In this document: piece by piece, positions 39,101-48,700 of the stretch
How the letters are laid out: every line of letters begins with the position of its first letter
How positions within the stretch are numbered: position 1 is the stretch's first letter
Assembly: GCF_000150275.1 (NCBI RefSeq)
Contig: NW_002060977.1
Location: 300,288-364,287, forward strand
Origin: Trichoplax adhaerens
Lineage: Eukaryota > Placozoa > Uniplacotomia > Trichoplacea > Trichoplacidae
Reading direction: 5' to 3'
DNA length: 64,000 nucleotides
Translations under genes and position numbers: made by a program
The notes under the pieces: model-generated
Told to the model about the DNA's origin: nothing
The model's database searches: none
What the model saw: only the letters and a program-made list of their open reading frames with translations

Positions 39101-42100
39101 GTAAGAGTATTTATATGCCACTAAATCAAGTATTTAAGACTTCTTTCATCTCCAGTTATTATGAATAGCATGCATCTTAATAATTATTGTACAGGATATT
39201 TAGCCCTCTACTAAATTATGTATTCCCACTCACTATACTAATCATAAGCTTAGGCATTACAATTTAGCTATTTTAACATGATCACGGTGTAGGATTTTAT
39301 ATTTGCCGATACCATAAACATTTTTATGCAAACACATATAAATAATTAGGCATAGTTAACCTTTATCAAAAATAGATCGATGCATCCAGAGAATGCCAAT
39401 TAATGGCAGTAACGATTTTCGGGTATTTTTTAGTTTTAAATGCCTCGTCAATCTTTACAGCAAAGCAGCTGATATGAACGAAAATATACTTAGCAACAGA
39501 GAAATTTAAATTTCAGATGTTAATATTATAGAACAATAAGGCATCTCTAATCAAGAATTCTTCGCTTTATCGTTTCTAGAATATCAATAAAGTTATATTT
39601 CAATTTGATAGCGTTCATAGTAATAACATGTAAATTAAATAAGTATAGTTAATACTCAATTAGATTAGTAAATCCTATTCAGCCTCTTTTTTCCTCAAAA
39701 AGATACCATTTTCTCTAAATCGTTAACATGATTACTTAGAAATTCCATTTGCATGATTACTAATACAAATTTCTAACTATTTTCTTACAGTGATCTTAGC
39801 GGTAGCTATTTAACAAAATTAAACCATGGAAGCTTTGCAGATATTCACGATAGTTTGGGGGCATTGTAAGATTCTGTCTTGCTAAATAACAAAAATTAAA
39901 ACATTACAGTGATAAAACAGCGTCATAGAGATAATTTTTAGACTCTTATTCATAAACAATTCAACGTTTCATATCCAATACTATGATTGTTTATTTAATT
40001 AAATACGTTACACTAATATCTTAACATTAGATACTTAAGTGATAATCATTTAGTCCAACTGGATGTGGCTGATTTATTCAATGTTACTAATAATGTTCTA
40101 CAAAATCTGTAAGTGAGAAGTATTGAGTTCATGTCAGTATCTTAGCTAAGCTTAAACTCGAATTAAGATATTTTAATTACGATCGCTTTTTCAAAGTACG
40201 AATGCTTTTTATGTTTATTTTCTATAAAAAGCTATTTGGCTAATAATAAATTAAAAACAATAACTACCAGGAAAAAATACCAAATGAATAATCTACTTCT
40301 ACTGTAAGTTAATAATATTTCTTCATGCTTTGGAAACCTGTTTAAAAATTGTATAGAATCTTTTCTAATATCCTATAGATACTGTTTTATCTTGCCAGAG
40401 TAGCGAACATTTAAAGCAGATTCGATTTAATTATTTTAATATGATTGCTGTATTTCCATAACTTGGCTAATACAATTCCCGAGTAAGATGTAGGAGATTT
40501 AATTGATATTTTTTTAACAGTGATCTCAACGGCAACATGATCACCAATATTTGTCAAGAAAGTCAAATATCAATTTCTGCGCCTAATATTAGAACTCTGT
40601 AAGTACTGTTGTCACAAACCAGCTTCGTGACAAGGATAACGTAAAACATATCTCTAAATTACTATAGTCTCCGGGATTCAGTATCCCTTAACTACCTCAC
40701 AACAATTTAGACGCCTTTGCTTCTACGTTAAATTCAACTAGACATTAGAGAACTACTTTATTCAAGTATCTGACGGGCTTATATACCCTTCTACAGCAGC
40801 TAACATTCATGAGTCATCTTATAAAAATACTTAGGTGAGAACATCTACTAACTAATTTTTCACAGTCGGACTACAATAGGTCCATTCACAGAATCATTTC
40901 AGTGCACATTACAGCACGCATTAAATTTACTGTAACACATTTATAATTAGAGTAATTCCTATTGCAGGTAACTAGTTGTAATATATTATCATTATATTAT
41001 ATTCACCAAATTTAGATAGCTATTTCTTCACGGTAGTTCGTACCGTGACAACTGTATAGCAAATCTTTCATCGTTCGTAACGAATTGATGTAAATTAATT
41101 AAATTTTAATAATATTCGCTTTCTATGACTATAAATTAAACACTCAGTTTAATACACATATATGCGTTGATTCTATAAACTTACCTATTTACTTTAAGGG
41201 TCATAATTTATTTTCCTATATTAATGGCATGATGTACTTCTATCAAATTTGTGACATTAGTGTGATGTTTCGGAAGATTGTGGATTCGTCATGATCACAG
41301 TAAATTACCAGAGTTAATTTAGTAGAGGAATAGAGTTTATTGGAATTAGTGCAAAGGAAAGACCGTGTGAGATTACAGCATGTATAACGACGTGACTAGT
41401 CGAATAGCTATAGTAATGTAGCATAGGTAAAGCGTGCAAGCTTACCAAGTAACTAGCAGAACTAACTAACGAGATAGGTGAAAGAAGATAGCTTTTATAA
41501 TGTATGAAGCACAGCAGGAGGAAATCATAAATGACTAATAAGAATATGTTACTTCTATGTTAAGACAGGGCTACGATATAATTCAGCTAGATTCAAAGCG
41601 ATTTCCACAGAGTATTTTGTTAAATATAAATTATACATATTTAGAGTTATGCTACAATCTAGTGGAAATTGACTTTTACTAAAAATAGACTATACCGTAT
41701 TTAGAAGTAAACACTACAATTAGCATCTTCCTTAACATTTATACCTATCTTAGACGACTAAAAACCTAATTTGCCATTACTGTACATAAATATCGATATT
41801 TATTTGTACTATGTTACATATTTAATTCTAGACTACTAGATAATAATGATGTCAGAATCCTCGCCAACAGGTGTTTTAAAACCTTTACAAAATTGAAAAC
41901 TTTGTAAGTAGTTGTTACGGAGTAATTTTTGAGTAGCTATCGTAACATAGATTTCATTAGATCATTTATTTAGGAATATATTTACAAACGGTTATCTTTG
42001 ATGCTTTACATGTTTTTATTAGATAACTGCATATATTTTTAATATTTATCTATAAACTAATAATTAATGTTTACGTAAAATTTTCAATAAATTGACTTAC

Positions 42101-43870
42101 TTTTCAATAAAGTTTAGGCTCAGTTATGTCTGAGACAAACTACTGTTTTGTTACTGTTCCTCCTGATGATAGGAAATCGTCAATATTTAGAATCCTACTG
42201 TAGGTTAATGTCAGGGAGGACTATCCTGATAGTAGACTCATAGTATGCAATTTCTAAAATAGCTTAACATTTTCGTCATTAAAATATAAGTTTGGAACAG
42301 AAGTAAAATCGAAACATTTTACCTGCATATAAAATAAAAAGTACTCAACTAAAGGCAGAGTATCACATGTGTTTATGTCGTTTCTTAAATTCTTTTCTTT
42401 AAAATAACTATTATCTAATTACGTCAATATGATAATGTATCATCGAAAAGATCGACTATAATTGCTTATTTCTCATTACTCTTATTTTAATTAGATCTCT
42501 AGTAGATAATCCATTAGTTCAGATCACTGCTTCTTCCTTTTATTTAACCCCGGAACTAAAAGAAATGTAAGTATAACAGGAATCTAAAATTAAATTGTTA
42601 TTCCAAAGAAGTCTCTATTAAAAATTGTATTAAAAATAAGTATCAGTATTACAATTGTCTATTCCTAAGTCAGTCTCTAATTCTTAATAACTGATACTTT
42701 AATCCTAAACTATTATTTAACTTTTTATGACATCGCGCTTCAACGATACATGTATAACATAGAACATCCACTAGAGAATATCTATGTTGCATCGTTCCAG
42801 CTACAGTTGGATACTGCAAGCCATATATTGAACAAGATGCATTTACAACATGCTCAGATATTTTATCTCATTATTCTCTCAAGTTATTTGTCTGGGTAAT
42901 TGGATGTCTTGCCTTTATTGGAAATTTAATGGTTATCTACATTCAGTTTTTTAAAGTTACTAACGAAAGTGAACCTGTTCCAATGCTGTTGATTACCAAT
43001 TTGGCAGTGTCAGATCTAATAATGTCTATTTACATGCTAATCATCGGTATTGCAGACATAATATATCACGATCATTATGCATATAATGCAGAAACTTGGC
43101 TAAGAAGTATAACATGTGGTATAGCTTGCTTTTTATGCTGTTTTGCTAGCTTAATGTCAGTGTTAATGATGTTTATTATTAGCATTGATAGGTATATCTA
43201 TATTGCATTTCCTTATTCCACTGTTAAACTATCGCCTTACTATGCCAAAGTTCTTATGGTGATTTCGTGGTTATTTTGCTTGATATTTGTTTGCATACCA
43301 ACTGCATACGGTCTGAAGACAGATGGCAACCACAGATTGTATCGATACACTAGCATTTGCATGGCAAGCAACGTTAAGAATTATTACTATCGCTTATGGA
43401 TTATTGTTTACGTTTCCATTACCTTAGTATCCTGGCTAATCACATGCAGCTTATATGCTCATATGTTTATAGCAATTCACAAGACTGCTAAAGCTACTGT
43501 ATCTACTGCATCTGATAGTGAAAAGCGAATTGCTATTCGATTATTTGCGATCATTGTAACTGATTTGGTATCTTGGCTTCCTTATTATTTCTACACCATT
43601 CAGCTTCTAATCAGTCCAACATCATCTGGTGTTATTGTATTACAATTTGCAGTCATACTAGCATTGCCTATTAATTCAGCTATTAATCCCTATCTGTACA
43701 CGTTAACCAGTCCCCGTATCATTAAATTAATTCAACGTCGTATCCATAACTACACCCATTTAGGTAGGATTGAACCTCGCAGCGACGACCAAACACCACT
43801 GCGTACTAGCGGCGTAAGCGAACTAAAAGATACTTTTCCTCGTTCGAATGGCCAGAAATTAACTGCATAG
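21005..43870 (+). CDS. Gene 2: giant LRR-repeat GPCR, 43 exons found, first exon(s) not located
   Basis: Spliced receptor gene with an N-terminal cap exon (21005-21128), 41 exons of one leucine-rich repeat each, and a 7TM exon (42763-43870). The exon lengths sum to about 4.27 kb, or roughly 1,420 residues. Known LGRs have about 10-17 repeats, so this ectodomain is exceptionally long if all exons are spliced together. Repeat exons are phase 2-2 and in-frame throughout. Introns carry LTRs at 21803, 23913, 26618, 31391, 32484, 40610 and 41261. The start codon and signal peptide were not found; they may lie in 14.9-21.0 kb. A mix of two genes (for example one ending near 30.6 kb, before the 3.3-kb intron) cannot be excluded, but no 7TM exon, stop or polyA signal separates the halves. 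Confidence 0.85.
21803..22186 (-). mobile_element. Family-E solo LTR, diverged
   Basis: 384 bp, TGTGATTTTTCGGAG to GTAGACACTATA, with flanks GTGAT/GTGAC (4 of 5). It aligns to 41261-41718 and lies between the gene 2 cap exon and the first repeat exon. Confidence 0.7.
22235..22402 (+). other. Short ORF with signal-peptide-like start inside gene 2 first visible intron
   Basis: ATG-initiated 55-codon frame, starting MRNTVPFIIITLFQSYELMI and then a hydrophilic part with a single cysteine. It begins 49 nt after a solo LTR (21803-22186). It could be an alternative first exon, but no donor in phase 2 before its stop was found, and it lies downstream of the cap exon. A chance ORF is equally likely. 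Confidence 0.2.
23444..26596 (+). CDS. Gene 2 repeat exons, block 1 (7 LRR exons)
   Basis: Exons: 23444-23509 (66 nt, GTATGT donor), 23625-23696, 25135-25206, 25324-25386 (63 nt), 25469-25552 (84 nt), 26106-26177, 26525-26596. The first six match gene 3 exons at 61980, 62228, 62444, 62724, 63693 and 63891 in order; the 66-nt first and 84-nt fifth lengths are shared exactly. Repeat strength is weak at first (SQFGSNNLARAVGRLPALK) and canonical later (NSLTSLGQGTF; NKIQYLSNETFIGLSRLKNL). A decayed repeat exon lies between the last two (26395-26466). A solo LTR fragment (23913-24405) occupies the second intron. Confidence 0.83.
23913..24405 (-). mobile_element. Family-B LTR fragment in gene 2 intron
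   Basis: Begins TGTCACAAGCCGGCTTTGTGA, a near-perfect palindrome, and aligns to inverted family B down to CTTCATGGTAGTTAGTAC, where the last bases are missing. Confidence 0.75.
26395..26466 (+). pseudogene. Decayed LRR repeat exon in gene 2
   Basis: A 72-nt stretch before an AAAAT|GTAAGT donor reads like a repeat (MRFNSAQ, stop, NFNQFDENIIKM). The acceptor AG is missing (TTTCTAATACG) and a TAA interrupts the frame; a one-base shift restores a repeat-like reading after the stop. It lies between active repeat exons 26106 and 26525. Confidence 0.45.
26618..27167 (-). mobile_element. Family-D solo LTR in gene 2 intron
   Basis: 550 bp, TGTGATATATACC to GTTACATTACA, with perfect duplication GAGAT. 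It begins 22 nt after the end of repeat exon 26525-26596. It is very similar to 5163-5712 in the opposite orientation, which suggests recent activity. Confidence 0.9.
27218..30603 (+). CDS. Gene 2 repeat exons, block 2 (8 LRR exons)
   Basis: Exons: 27218-27289, 27909-27980 (GTTAGT donor), 28184-28255 (GTAATT donor), 28344-28415, 28603-28674, 29804-29872 (69 nt, GTATGT), 29964-30044 (81 nt, GTATGT), 30532-30603. These include the most canonical repeats, for example NQIDEIENGTFKPLKQLQLL and NIISDIAEDAFYNLPNLSKL. No counterpart is visible in genes 1 or 3 because those parts lie outside the window. The 1.1-kb intron between 28674 and 29804 contains a decayed exon (29450-29499). Confidence 0.85.
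29450..29499 (+). pseudogene. Possible decayed LRR repeat exon in gene 2
   Basis: After a good acceptor (TTTTCCAG) comes LNQSNIDLL, then an in-frame TAG, and a GTAAGT donor only 50 nt from the acceptor. The length is not a multiple of three. It looks like a repeat exon that lost about 20 nt; it would break the frame if spliced in. Confidence 0.35.
31391..32020 (-). mobile_element. Family-A solo LTR in gene 2 intron
   Basis: 630 bp, TGCCACAAAACAGCTTTGC to TATAACACAGTCACA, with perfect duplication GCTCT. Same length as the copy at 16762. The frame 31742-31933 is the family-A shared frame. Confidence 0.9.
32484..33439 (-). mobile_element. Family-G solo-LTR-like element in gene 2 intron
   Basis: 956 bp, TGTACTGATTTCAG to CTCGGTCATTACA, with perfect duplication CCTAT. 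On the minus strand it has GTATAAAAGCG and then TTCAATAAATC. It contains the apparent frame 32978-33250, which is not coding by any other sign. With 31391-32020 it accounts for half of the 3.3-kb intron. Confidence 0.8.
33870..36042 (+). CDS. Gene 2 repeat exons, block 3 (9 LRR exons)
   Basis: Exons: 33870-33941, 34127-34198, 34381-34452 (GTGAGA donor), 34665-34736 (GTTCGT donor), 34856-34927, 35015-35080 (66 nt), 35199-35270 (GTGAGT donor), 35356-35436 (81 nt), 35971-36042. Introns here are as short as about 85 nt, the tightest spacing in the gene. Examples are NPAKMIELDGLNGLNNLETL and NQLTSMSQLNLQNLTSL. The 34665 exon has the weakest donor in the window; its reading frame and length (72) support it, but the splice site should be confirmed. 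A 13-bp tandem repeat lies in the intron before 34127. Confidence 0.84.
34047..34082. repeat. Short tandem repeat, 13-bp unit
   Basis: ATTCTTTCGCAAC is repeated nearly three times in the intron before exon 34127. Confidence 0.8.
36259..41903 (+). CDS. Gene 2 repeat exons, block 4 (16 LRR exons, collinear with gene 1)
   Basis: Exons: 36259-36324, 36572-36643, 36775-36846 (GTAAAA donor), 37006-37077, 37248-37319, 37504-37575 (GTAAAT), 37674-37745, 38318-38392, 38575-38655, 38817-38891 (GTATGT), 38978-39100, 39791-39865, 40031-40108, 40232-40303, 40521-40598, 41832-41903. Each has a gene 1 partner in the same order (1298 to 6532), with identical length in all but two: 81 versus 87 nt at 38575/4305 and 123 versus 120 nt at 38978/4681. 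Residue identity between partners is modest in the repeats and much higher in the 7TM exon, as expected for a fast-evolving ligand-binding solenoid. Confidence 0.88.
38978..39100 (+). CDS. Gene 2 long repeat exon with Cys-loop insert
   Basis: 123-nt exon, TTTTCAG acceptor, CAT|GTAAGA donor. It starts as a repeat (NIGYNRVDRKTITNFIEG) and then continues through YYFNYLACLQTPVPLICK to the donor. The C-x(8)-C segment is the counterpart of the gene 1 insert at 4681-4800, which shows that the loop predates the duplication. Confidence 0.85.
40610..41050 (-). mobile_element. Family-B solo LTR abutting a gene 2 splice donor
   Basis: 441 bp, TGTCACAAACCAGCTTCG to GTTCGTACCGTGACA, with perfect duplication ACTGT. 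The left duplication begins directly after the GTAAGT donor of exon 40521-40598, so the insertion is 11 nt into the intron. Confidence 0.88.
41261..41718 (-). mobile_element. Family-E solo LTR in gene 2 intron
   Basis: 458 bp, TGTGATGTTTCGGAAG to GTAAACACTACA, with perfect duplication ATTAG. It shares the intron with the family-B copy at 40610. Confidence 0.88.
42495..42566 (+). CDS. Gene 2 last repeat/hinge exon
   Basis: 72-nt phase 2-2 exon, ATTAG acceptor and GTAAGT donor, coding NPLVQITASSFYLTPELKEM. It is the counterpart of 7871-7942 in gene 1 and lies 196 nt before the 7TM exon. No LTR lies in this last intron, whereas gene 1 has one at 8273-8832. Confidence 0.87.
42763..43870 (+). CDS. 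Gene 2 terminal exon: hinge and seven-transmembrane domain
   Basis: 368 codons from the CATAG acceptor to TAG. It opens STREYLCCIVPATVGYC, then a cysteine-containing hinge (EQDAFTTCSDIL), TM1 with WVIGCLAFIGNLMVIY, TM2 with NLAVSD, TM3 ending SIDRYIYIAFPYS, TM6 with TDLVSWLPYY and TM7 ending INSAINPYLYT. More than half the residues agree with the gene 1 7TM exon; the cytoplasmic tail diverges (here Arg/Asp/Thr-rich). The ATG at 42929 is an internal Met of TM1 and not a start. Rhodopsin-class LGR receptor domain. Confidence 0.95.
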
Positions 43871-43885
43871 AATTAACATTATTAG

Positions 43886-43891
43886 AATAAA
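43886..43891 (+). other. Probable polyadenylation signal of gene 2
   Basis: AATAAA lies only 15 nt after the stop codon, implying a very short 3' untranslated region if used. Confidence 0.5.
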
Positions 43892-44409
43892 GGTTACTGA
43901 TGAAAGGAAAAAGTACTTCTTTATAAATTAAGTTTCGAAGTGTAAATTTGGCTTCAGATTTATGGGAAGACAACTGATACTCTCACTTACAGCTATAACA
44001 GGAGACTGTATAACTGCAAATATTGAGAGATAAAACTAGTTCTCTAATTTCGTTTTACTTGAAGGTAGAAGCATCTAAGTTACTACAAGACTTATTATAT
44101 GCTAAATGATACTGCAAGCAACTCACCAAAATGCGATAAACAAGGTTTTGTTTCTTCGTTATTCTTGCTGTAAAGCTGGCTTGCAAAGGCGCTATAAGCG
44201 TATATGCTTAAATCCTAGATTGTTTACTAATACTATAGTCTAAAATAATTGCATTAGCAAAACGATGGCGTAAAGTAATTTAAGTCTACCATATCACTCT
44301 AAAATAGCTGTACTAGTACTGCTTCGTGTTAAATATTTGGGTTTATCACTACTTAAAAGATATTTTAACTTAAAAAAATATTCTAACAGCTTTTCCTATT
44401 TATTAGTAG
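43892..44409. other. Intergenic after gene 2, with LTR-like relic
   Basis: Between about 43990 and 44190 are traces of the A/B family right half (GAAGCATCTAAG; GTAAAGCTGGCTTGCAAAG). No gene was recognised. Confidence 0.4.
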
Positions 44410-44928
44410 TGTTATAATTTTGACCGAATACAGTTCGGATCGGTTTGTGATAGTTAGTCATACCGCGCTAGCGCGTAGTAATCCAGTACATCGGTATTCA
44501 TAATATTTAAAGACTTGCACAACGGTACAGCTGCTGGTTTTTGTTTTAGTGATTCGACTCTAGTCAGTCAACTCATCAGGATTGCAGTTAGTAATTGCCA
44601 GTTATCGTAAATTATAAGTAATTATAATTGTTTGAGAAGTTTAAGCGCCATCGTGTACGCTGTTCGATTTAGTCACGTTCAGTAGTAAGATTCATCAGGA
44701 TCTGTATTATCTCAGTTAGACCGCAAGGTCAAATAATATTCAACGTCGTTGTGGATCATTACTTAGTCTCAAATAAAGAGTAACCCAGGACTAACAGATA
44801 TCGGTCAGGTATTGATCATTTCAGTAGAAGCAGTCCAATTAGTACATTAGTTGGAGTACCTTGAGAATTTCCCGCATCCGCAAAGGCGTAGTTCTCATAC
44901 AATACGTCAAATATACTGAACGGTAACA
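44410..44928 (+). mobile_element. Family-H solo LTR
   Basis: 519 bp, TGTTATAATTTTGACCG to CTGAACGGTAACA, with perfect duplication AGTAG. Contains CTCAAATAAAGAG. It is the inverted partner of 555-1083. Confidence 0.82.
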
Positions 44929-45558
44929 AGTAGTGCACTCATGCTGAGCTTTTATATACTATCATAATAGCAATTTAGGCCAGTTAGTTATTTCTTTTAA
45001 CATACGAGGTAAACTTATACGACTAACCTATTCTACCTTACTATAAGTATCTACAGGATTTTATCATGTAGTCCTCACTTGTAAAAATTTAGCACTATTA
45101 TAGAAATGTTGCGTAAATTGAAATAAAGTGGCGTTTGCCCATAATATAAGTTGGTATCAATTATAATTACCTGGGTTTCAGAGTAGTCATAAAATATGCT
45201 TTCCCATCATTACTTAATAAACCTAATACTTCTGCGACAATCGATTCCTAATTTAATCTAATATAGCGCGGCTGAGCAACAAATAGGCAGGAGCTACACC
45301 TGCTCTTAAGACGTAAAGTCAACTGAAATCATCAGAGATTGCACAATGAATTGTGGGCAAATCGTAAATGTTAATTGTTTTCGAGATATGCTTAGCTGAA
45401 ATAAATACATAAAGCTGTCGTACTGCTACACACAAAATTATGGCTAAATTAAATTACTGGTATCTAATATTACGAAGTAATTTTCGATGAGAAGACTTGC
45501 CTCATATTCAGTCGATAATATAACTTGACATTGTTTGAAAATACTGATTGCATATGAT

Positions 45559-45765
45559 TGTCACAAACTAGTTTTGCGACAAAGTTTACGTAAAAGCAAA
45601 TCTCTAAATTTCCGAAGTTTTCGGATTCAGTATTTCTTATCTACTCACAAGACCTTAGACGCCTTTGCTTCTTCGTTACAAAGCTAGAGAACTGATTTTA
45701 TTCAATGATCTGCCGAGCTTAAATACCTTTCGTCGGTGGCTAACATTGATAAATTATCATTATTC
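45559..45765 (-). mobile_element. Family-B LTR fragment
   Basis: Starts with the palindromic TGTCACAAACTAGTTTTGCG and aligns to inverted family B for about 200 bp, then stops; the far end is missing. Confidence 0.7.
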
Positions 45766-48700
45766 GACTTTAAAGGAGCTTAAATTCTATGAGGACAATT
45801 TAACATAACTTATACAAGATGCTACTATATACTAATATATAATCTTCTTTTCTGGCTTAAGTAATGCACGCAATATAAACCTGACATTAATGCTAGATAG
45901 TTAATAGATACCTCAAAAATTCATGCCTAAAATACTAGCAATAAATTACAACATAGTATTTTTGCTACAAACTAACAGAAATAGTAATCTTATAAATTAT
46001 TTTTTGTCGTTATATTAAACCTTTAAACTTTAAAGTAATATCTAATATATCGTGAACAGTACAAGGATAATTTTTTAATTAATTTATTACTGTGCTTCAT
46101 TGCTACTCATTTAATATATGATAGTATATGGTATATGATTGCAATTATACTATTTAGGTATCTTTATTTTGAAAGAACGAGACTGAAAATTCAGAATCCT
46201 TAATGATACATCTACAAAATAAGAAATTTCAATAAATATCCCCTTTTAGCATGGCTTCCATAATATAATTATTTTATAACGTTCGCAATGATTAATTAAT
46301 ACTGTTGTACAGAAAACGTCCGCAAGAATTTCGCATGGCAAAAAGTAATCGTATCTTCACAGATTAATTAGTAAATATACTTAGCAACGCTAAATCCAAA
46401 CGATATGATGAGGGACCGGTAGTATAGAGTATCTTTCTATCACAATGGCCGCGGATGAATGATTGTAGATATGGGATTACTGTCTGATAAATTAAATTAT
46501 CAGTCATTCTTGTCCATCAGGAAGTTTTGATAGAAATTAGCCATTCAAAATAACCTACATGTGATATACTATACAGACGTACATTAACGGACCTTCCGGT
46601 GACATTAAGTCGGTTTACGCAATTGCCAAATGCCAAATTGATATACTTAGTATCTTAACGCTTATATTGCATTTAATAGATATCTTAAAATTTCCTACTA
46701 TCCATCATGCAATATTAATTCCCCTCAAATTATATAATTTGATTTGTAGAATGCAAAGAATGCATTTTTAATTTGTGATCCCTTGAAGTTACGTTTCATA
46801 ATCTATTCTAAATTTCATACAAGAAGACCGCAGCTGATAAAATAAATTAAACTTACGCTAACAAGTTAAATCATCGAATCAAATTTTCGTTTATAAATCA
46901 GGTAGTGTAGTATTAAAATATTTTGCCTAGCGCTAATGAATACTTACCGTATACTTTAAAATTCACAAATTTTAAATGCGATAACTATAATGTATATGTT
47001 GCAGTCATAAGCTGGTTTAGATTGTAACACGAGATCTTACTCTAGAGCACCAGCTAACGTATTGACTAGCCTAATGTAATACTGAATACCGTAGTTTAAC
47101 CTTAACGACAATCTAAGTAGCACACCTTAGCTGGCTTAAGTGATAATAAAGCTTTATCAAACACAGTAAAGACCTTGATAACTAAGGCTGATATAAACTC
47201 AAGTCAGTGACACTAGATCAGATCGGAAGAACATTCATGACTGACTGACTACTCAGAACCTCTTAGCACGTAACAGCGGCTCCTTTTATACTCTCGTAAA
47301 AGTATCCTGGTGCATACCAGATAAACTTTAGCATAGAATCAATCTACTATAGTATAAGTGATGCCTATAAGGTCTCAGTATGAAATAGAATGTAAAAAAT
47401 CTTAATGAATTTGAAATTAGTTATGAATCAATTAAGAACTAATTAGTACTTGGCACTCAACACGATATATATTAGCTCATAACCTTGAGTGTCAACAATT
47501 TTCTCCATCTTAGAAATTTATATTAACAATAATAAAGTAGCGTTCGGCACAATTAAGCATGGTCAATTAACCCAGATATAAATAATGAAAGTAGTAAATT
47601 ACAATCATGAGTTGTTTTCTAGCAATATAGAATTAATTAATTGTATACAGCTTCAGTCAATTAGCATCTGGAAAGTACTAAACATTTATGGAGCTTCGCA
47701 TGCACCGTAACGGTCTATTAAGCTGTCGATACATGATTTGATACATTGGCACACACTAATATTCATGCATAGTTACAAATACAGTAAGGAATCTACTATA
47801 ACTATCAAAGACTAACTGATGTAGCCATAAATAATGTAGCCTATCATTGCGTTTCTCATCATACTCAAATTGGCACAAACTGGAAATATATAGTGATAAT
47901 TAAATCTGACAGAAACTAAAGCCAACGGGTATCGGTTAATCATTAAAGATCGTGAGTTGCTAATTCGCAATTAATCTTCCGAAAATTTCAACAAAATGCA
48001 TAGGTAAATACATTATGATATATTAAAATAATGTATAAAATCATGATATTACGCTCAGCTAGCTAAGAGTATTTCTATTTCTTTCCTAAATTTAATCAAA
48101 TAGGAAATAATGGACAATTACTTTTCATGAACCATATTTACTTATCCTTGACTTTAATCACTAAATGATAAATAACTAAATAGATTTCATTGAAAATATT
48201 TAAAGTTTACGACTAGAGTTTAAAATAAATAAAGAAAGCATGCAATTGATGCAACCTCCACGATAATCATTAGTCCAGATTTTATTTGCGATACCAAATA
48301 GAAATAAAATTACGTGCCAGGCTTCAGTTAGTATCACCTACAATTAAATTCAATCTAGTTTATTACAAAGACAAGAAAGAAGGTATAATTGATGCCTATT
48401 CATTAAGAAATACAAATCGTTCAGTGAACAATAAATAGCTCCATAACGTCTTATTTTTTTTTAGAAAAAGCACCGGTAATGAAATATATATATATCGTTT
48501 TAGAAATATTTAACCTTTATTCTTTTTATGACCAATATATTACTATTCACAAAGCTAAAAGATGATCTCTCAACTCTAAACCATAGAAAATTTCAAACAA
48601 TATCTTATACAAGCTTATTTCTTAATTAATAACATCCCAAAAAAAGAAAACTATAAAAATATGGATTTCAATTCTATTCCCTCAAACATGATTTCTTTAG

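Noticed and set aside
42929-42931. ATG as start of the gene 2 receptor
   Set aside because: It is a Met inside TM1; the exon and hinge begin at 42763, and 41 repeat exons lead into it.
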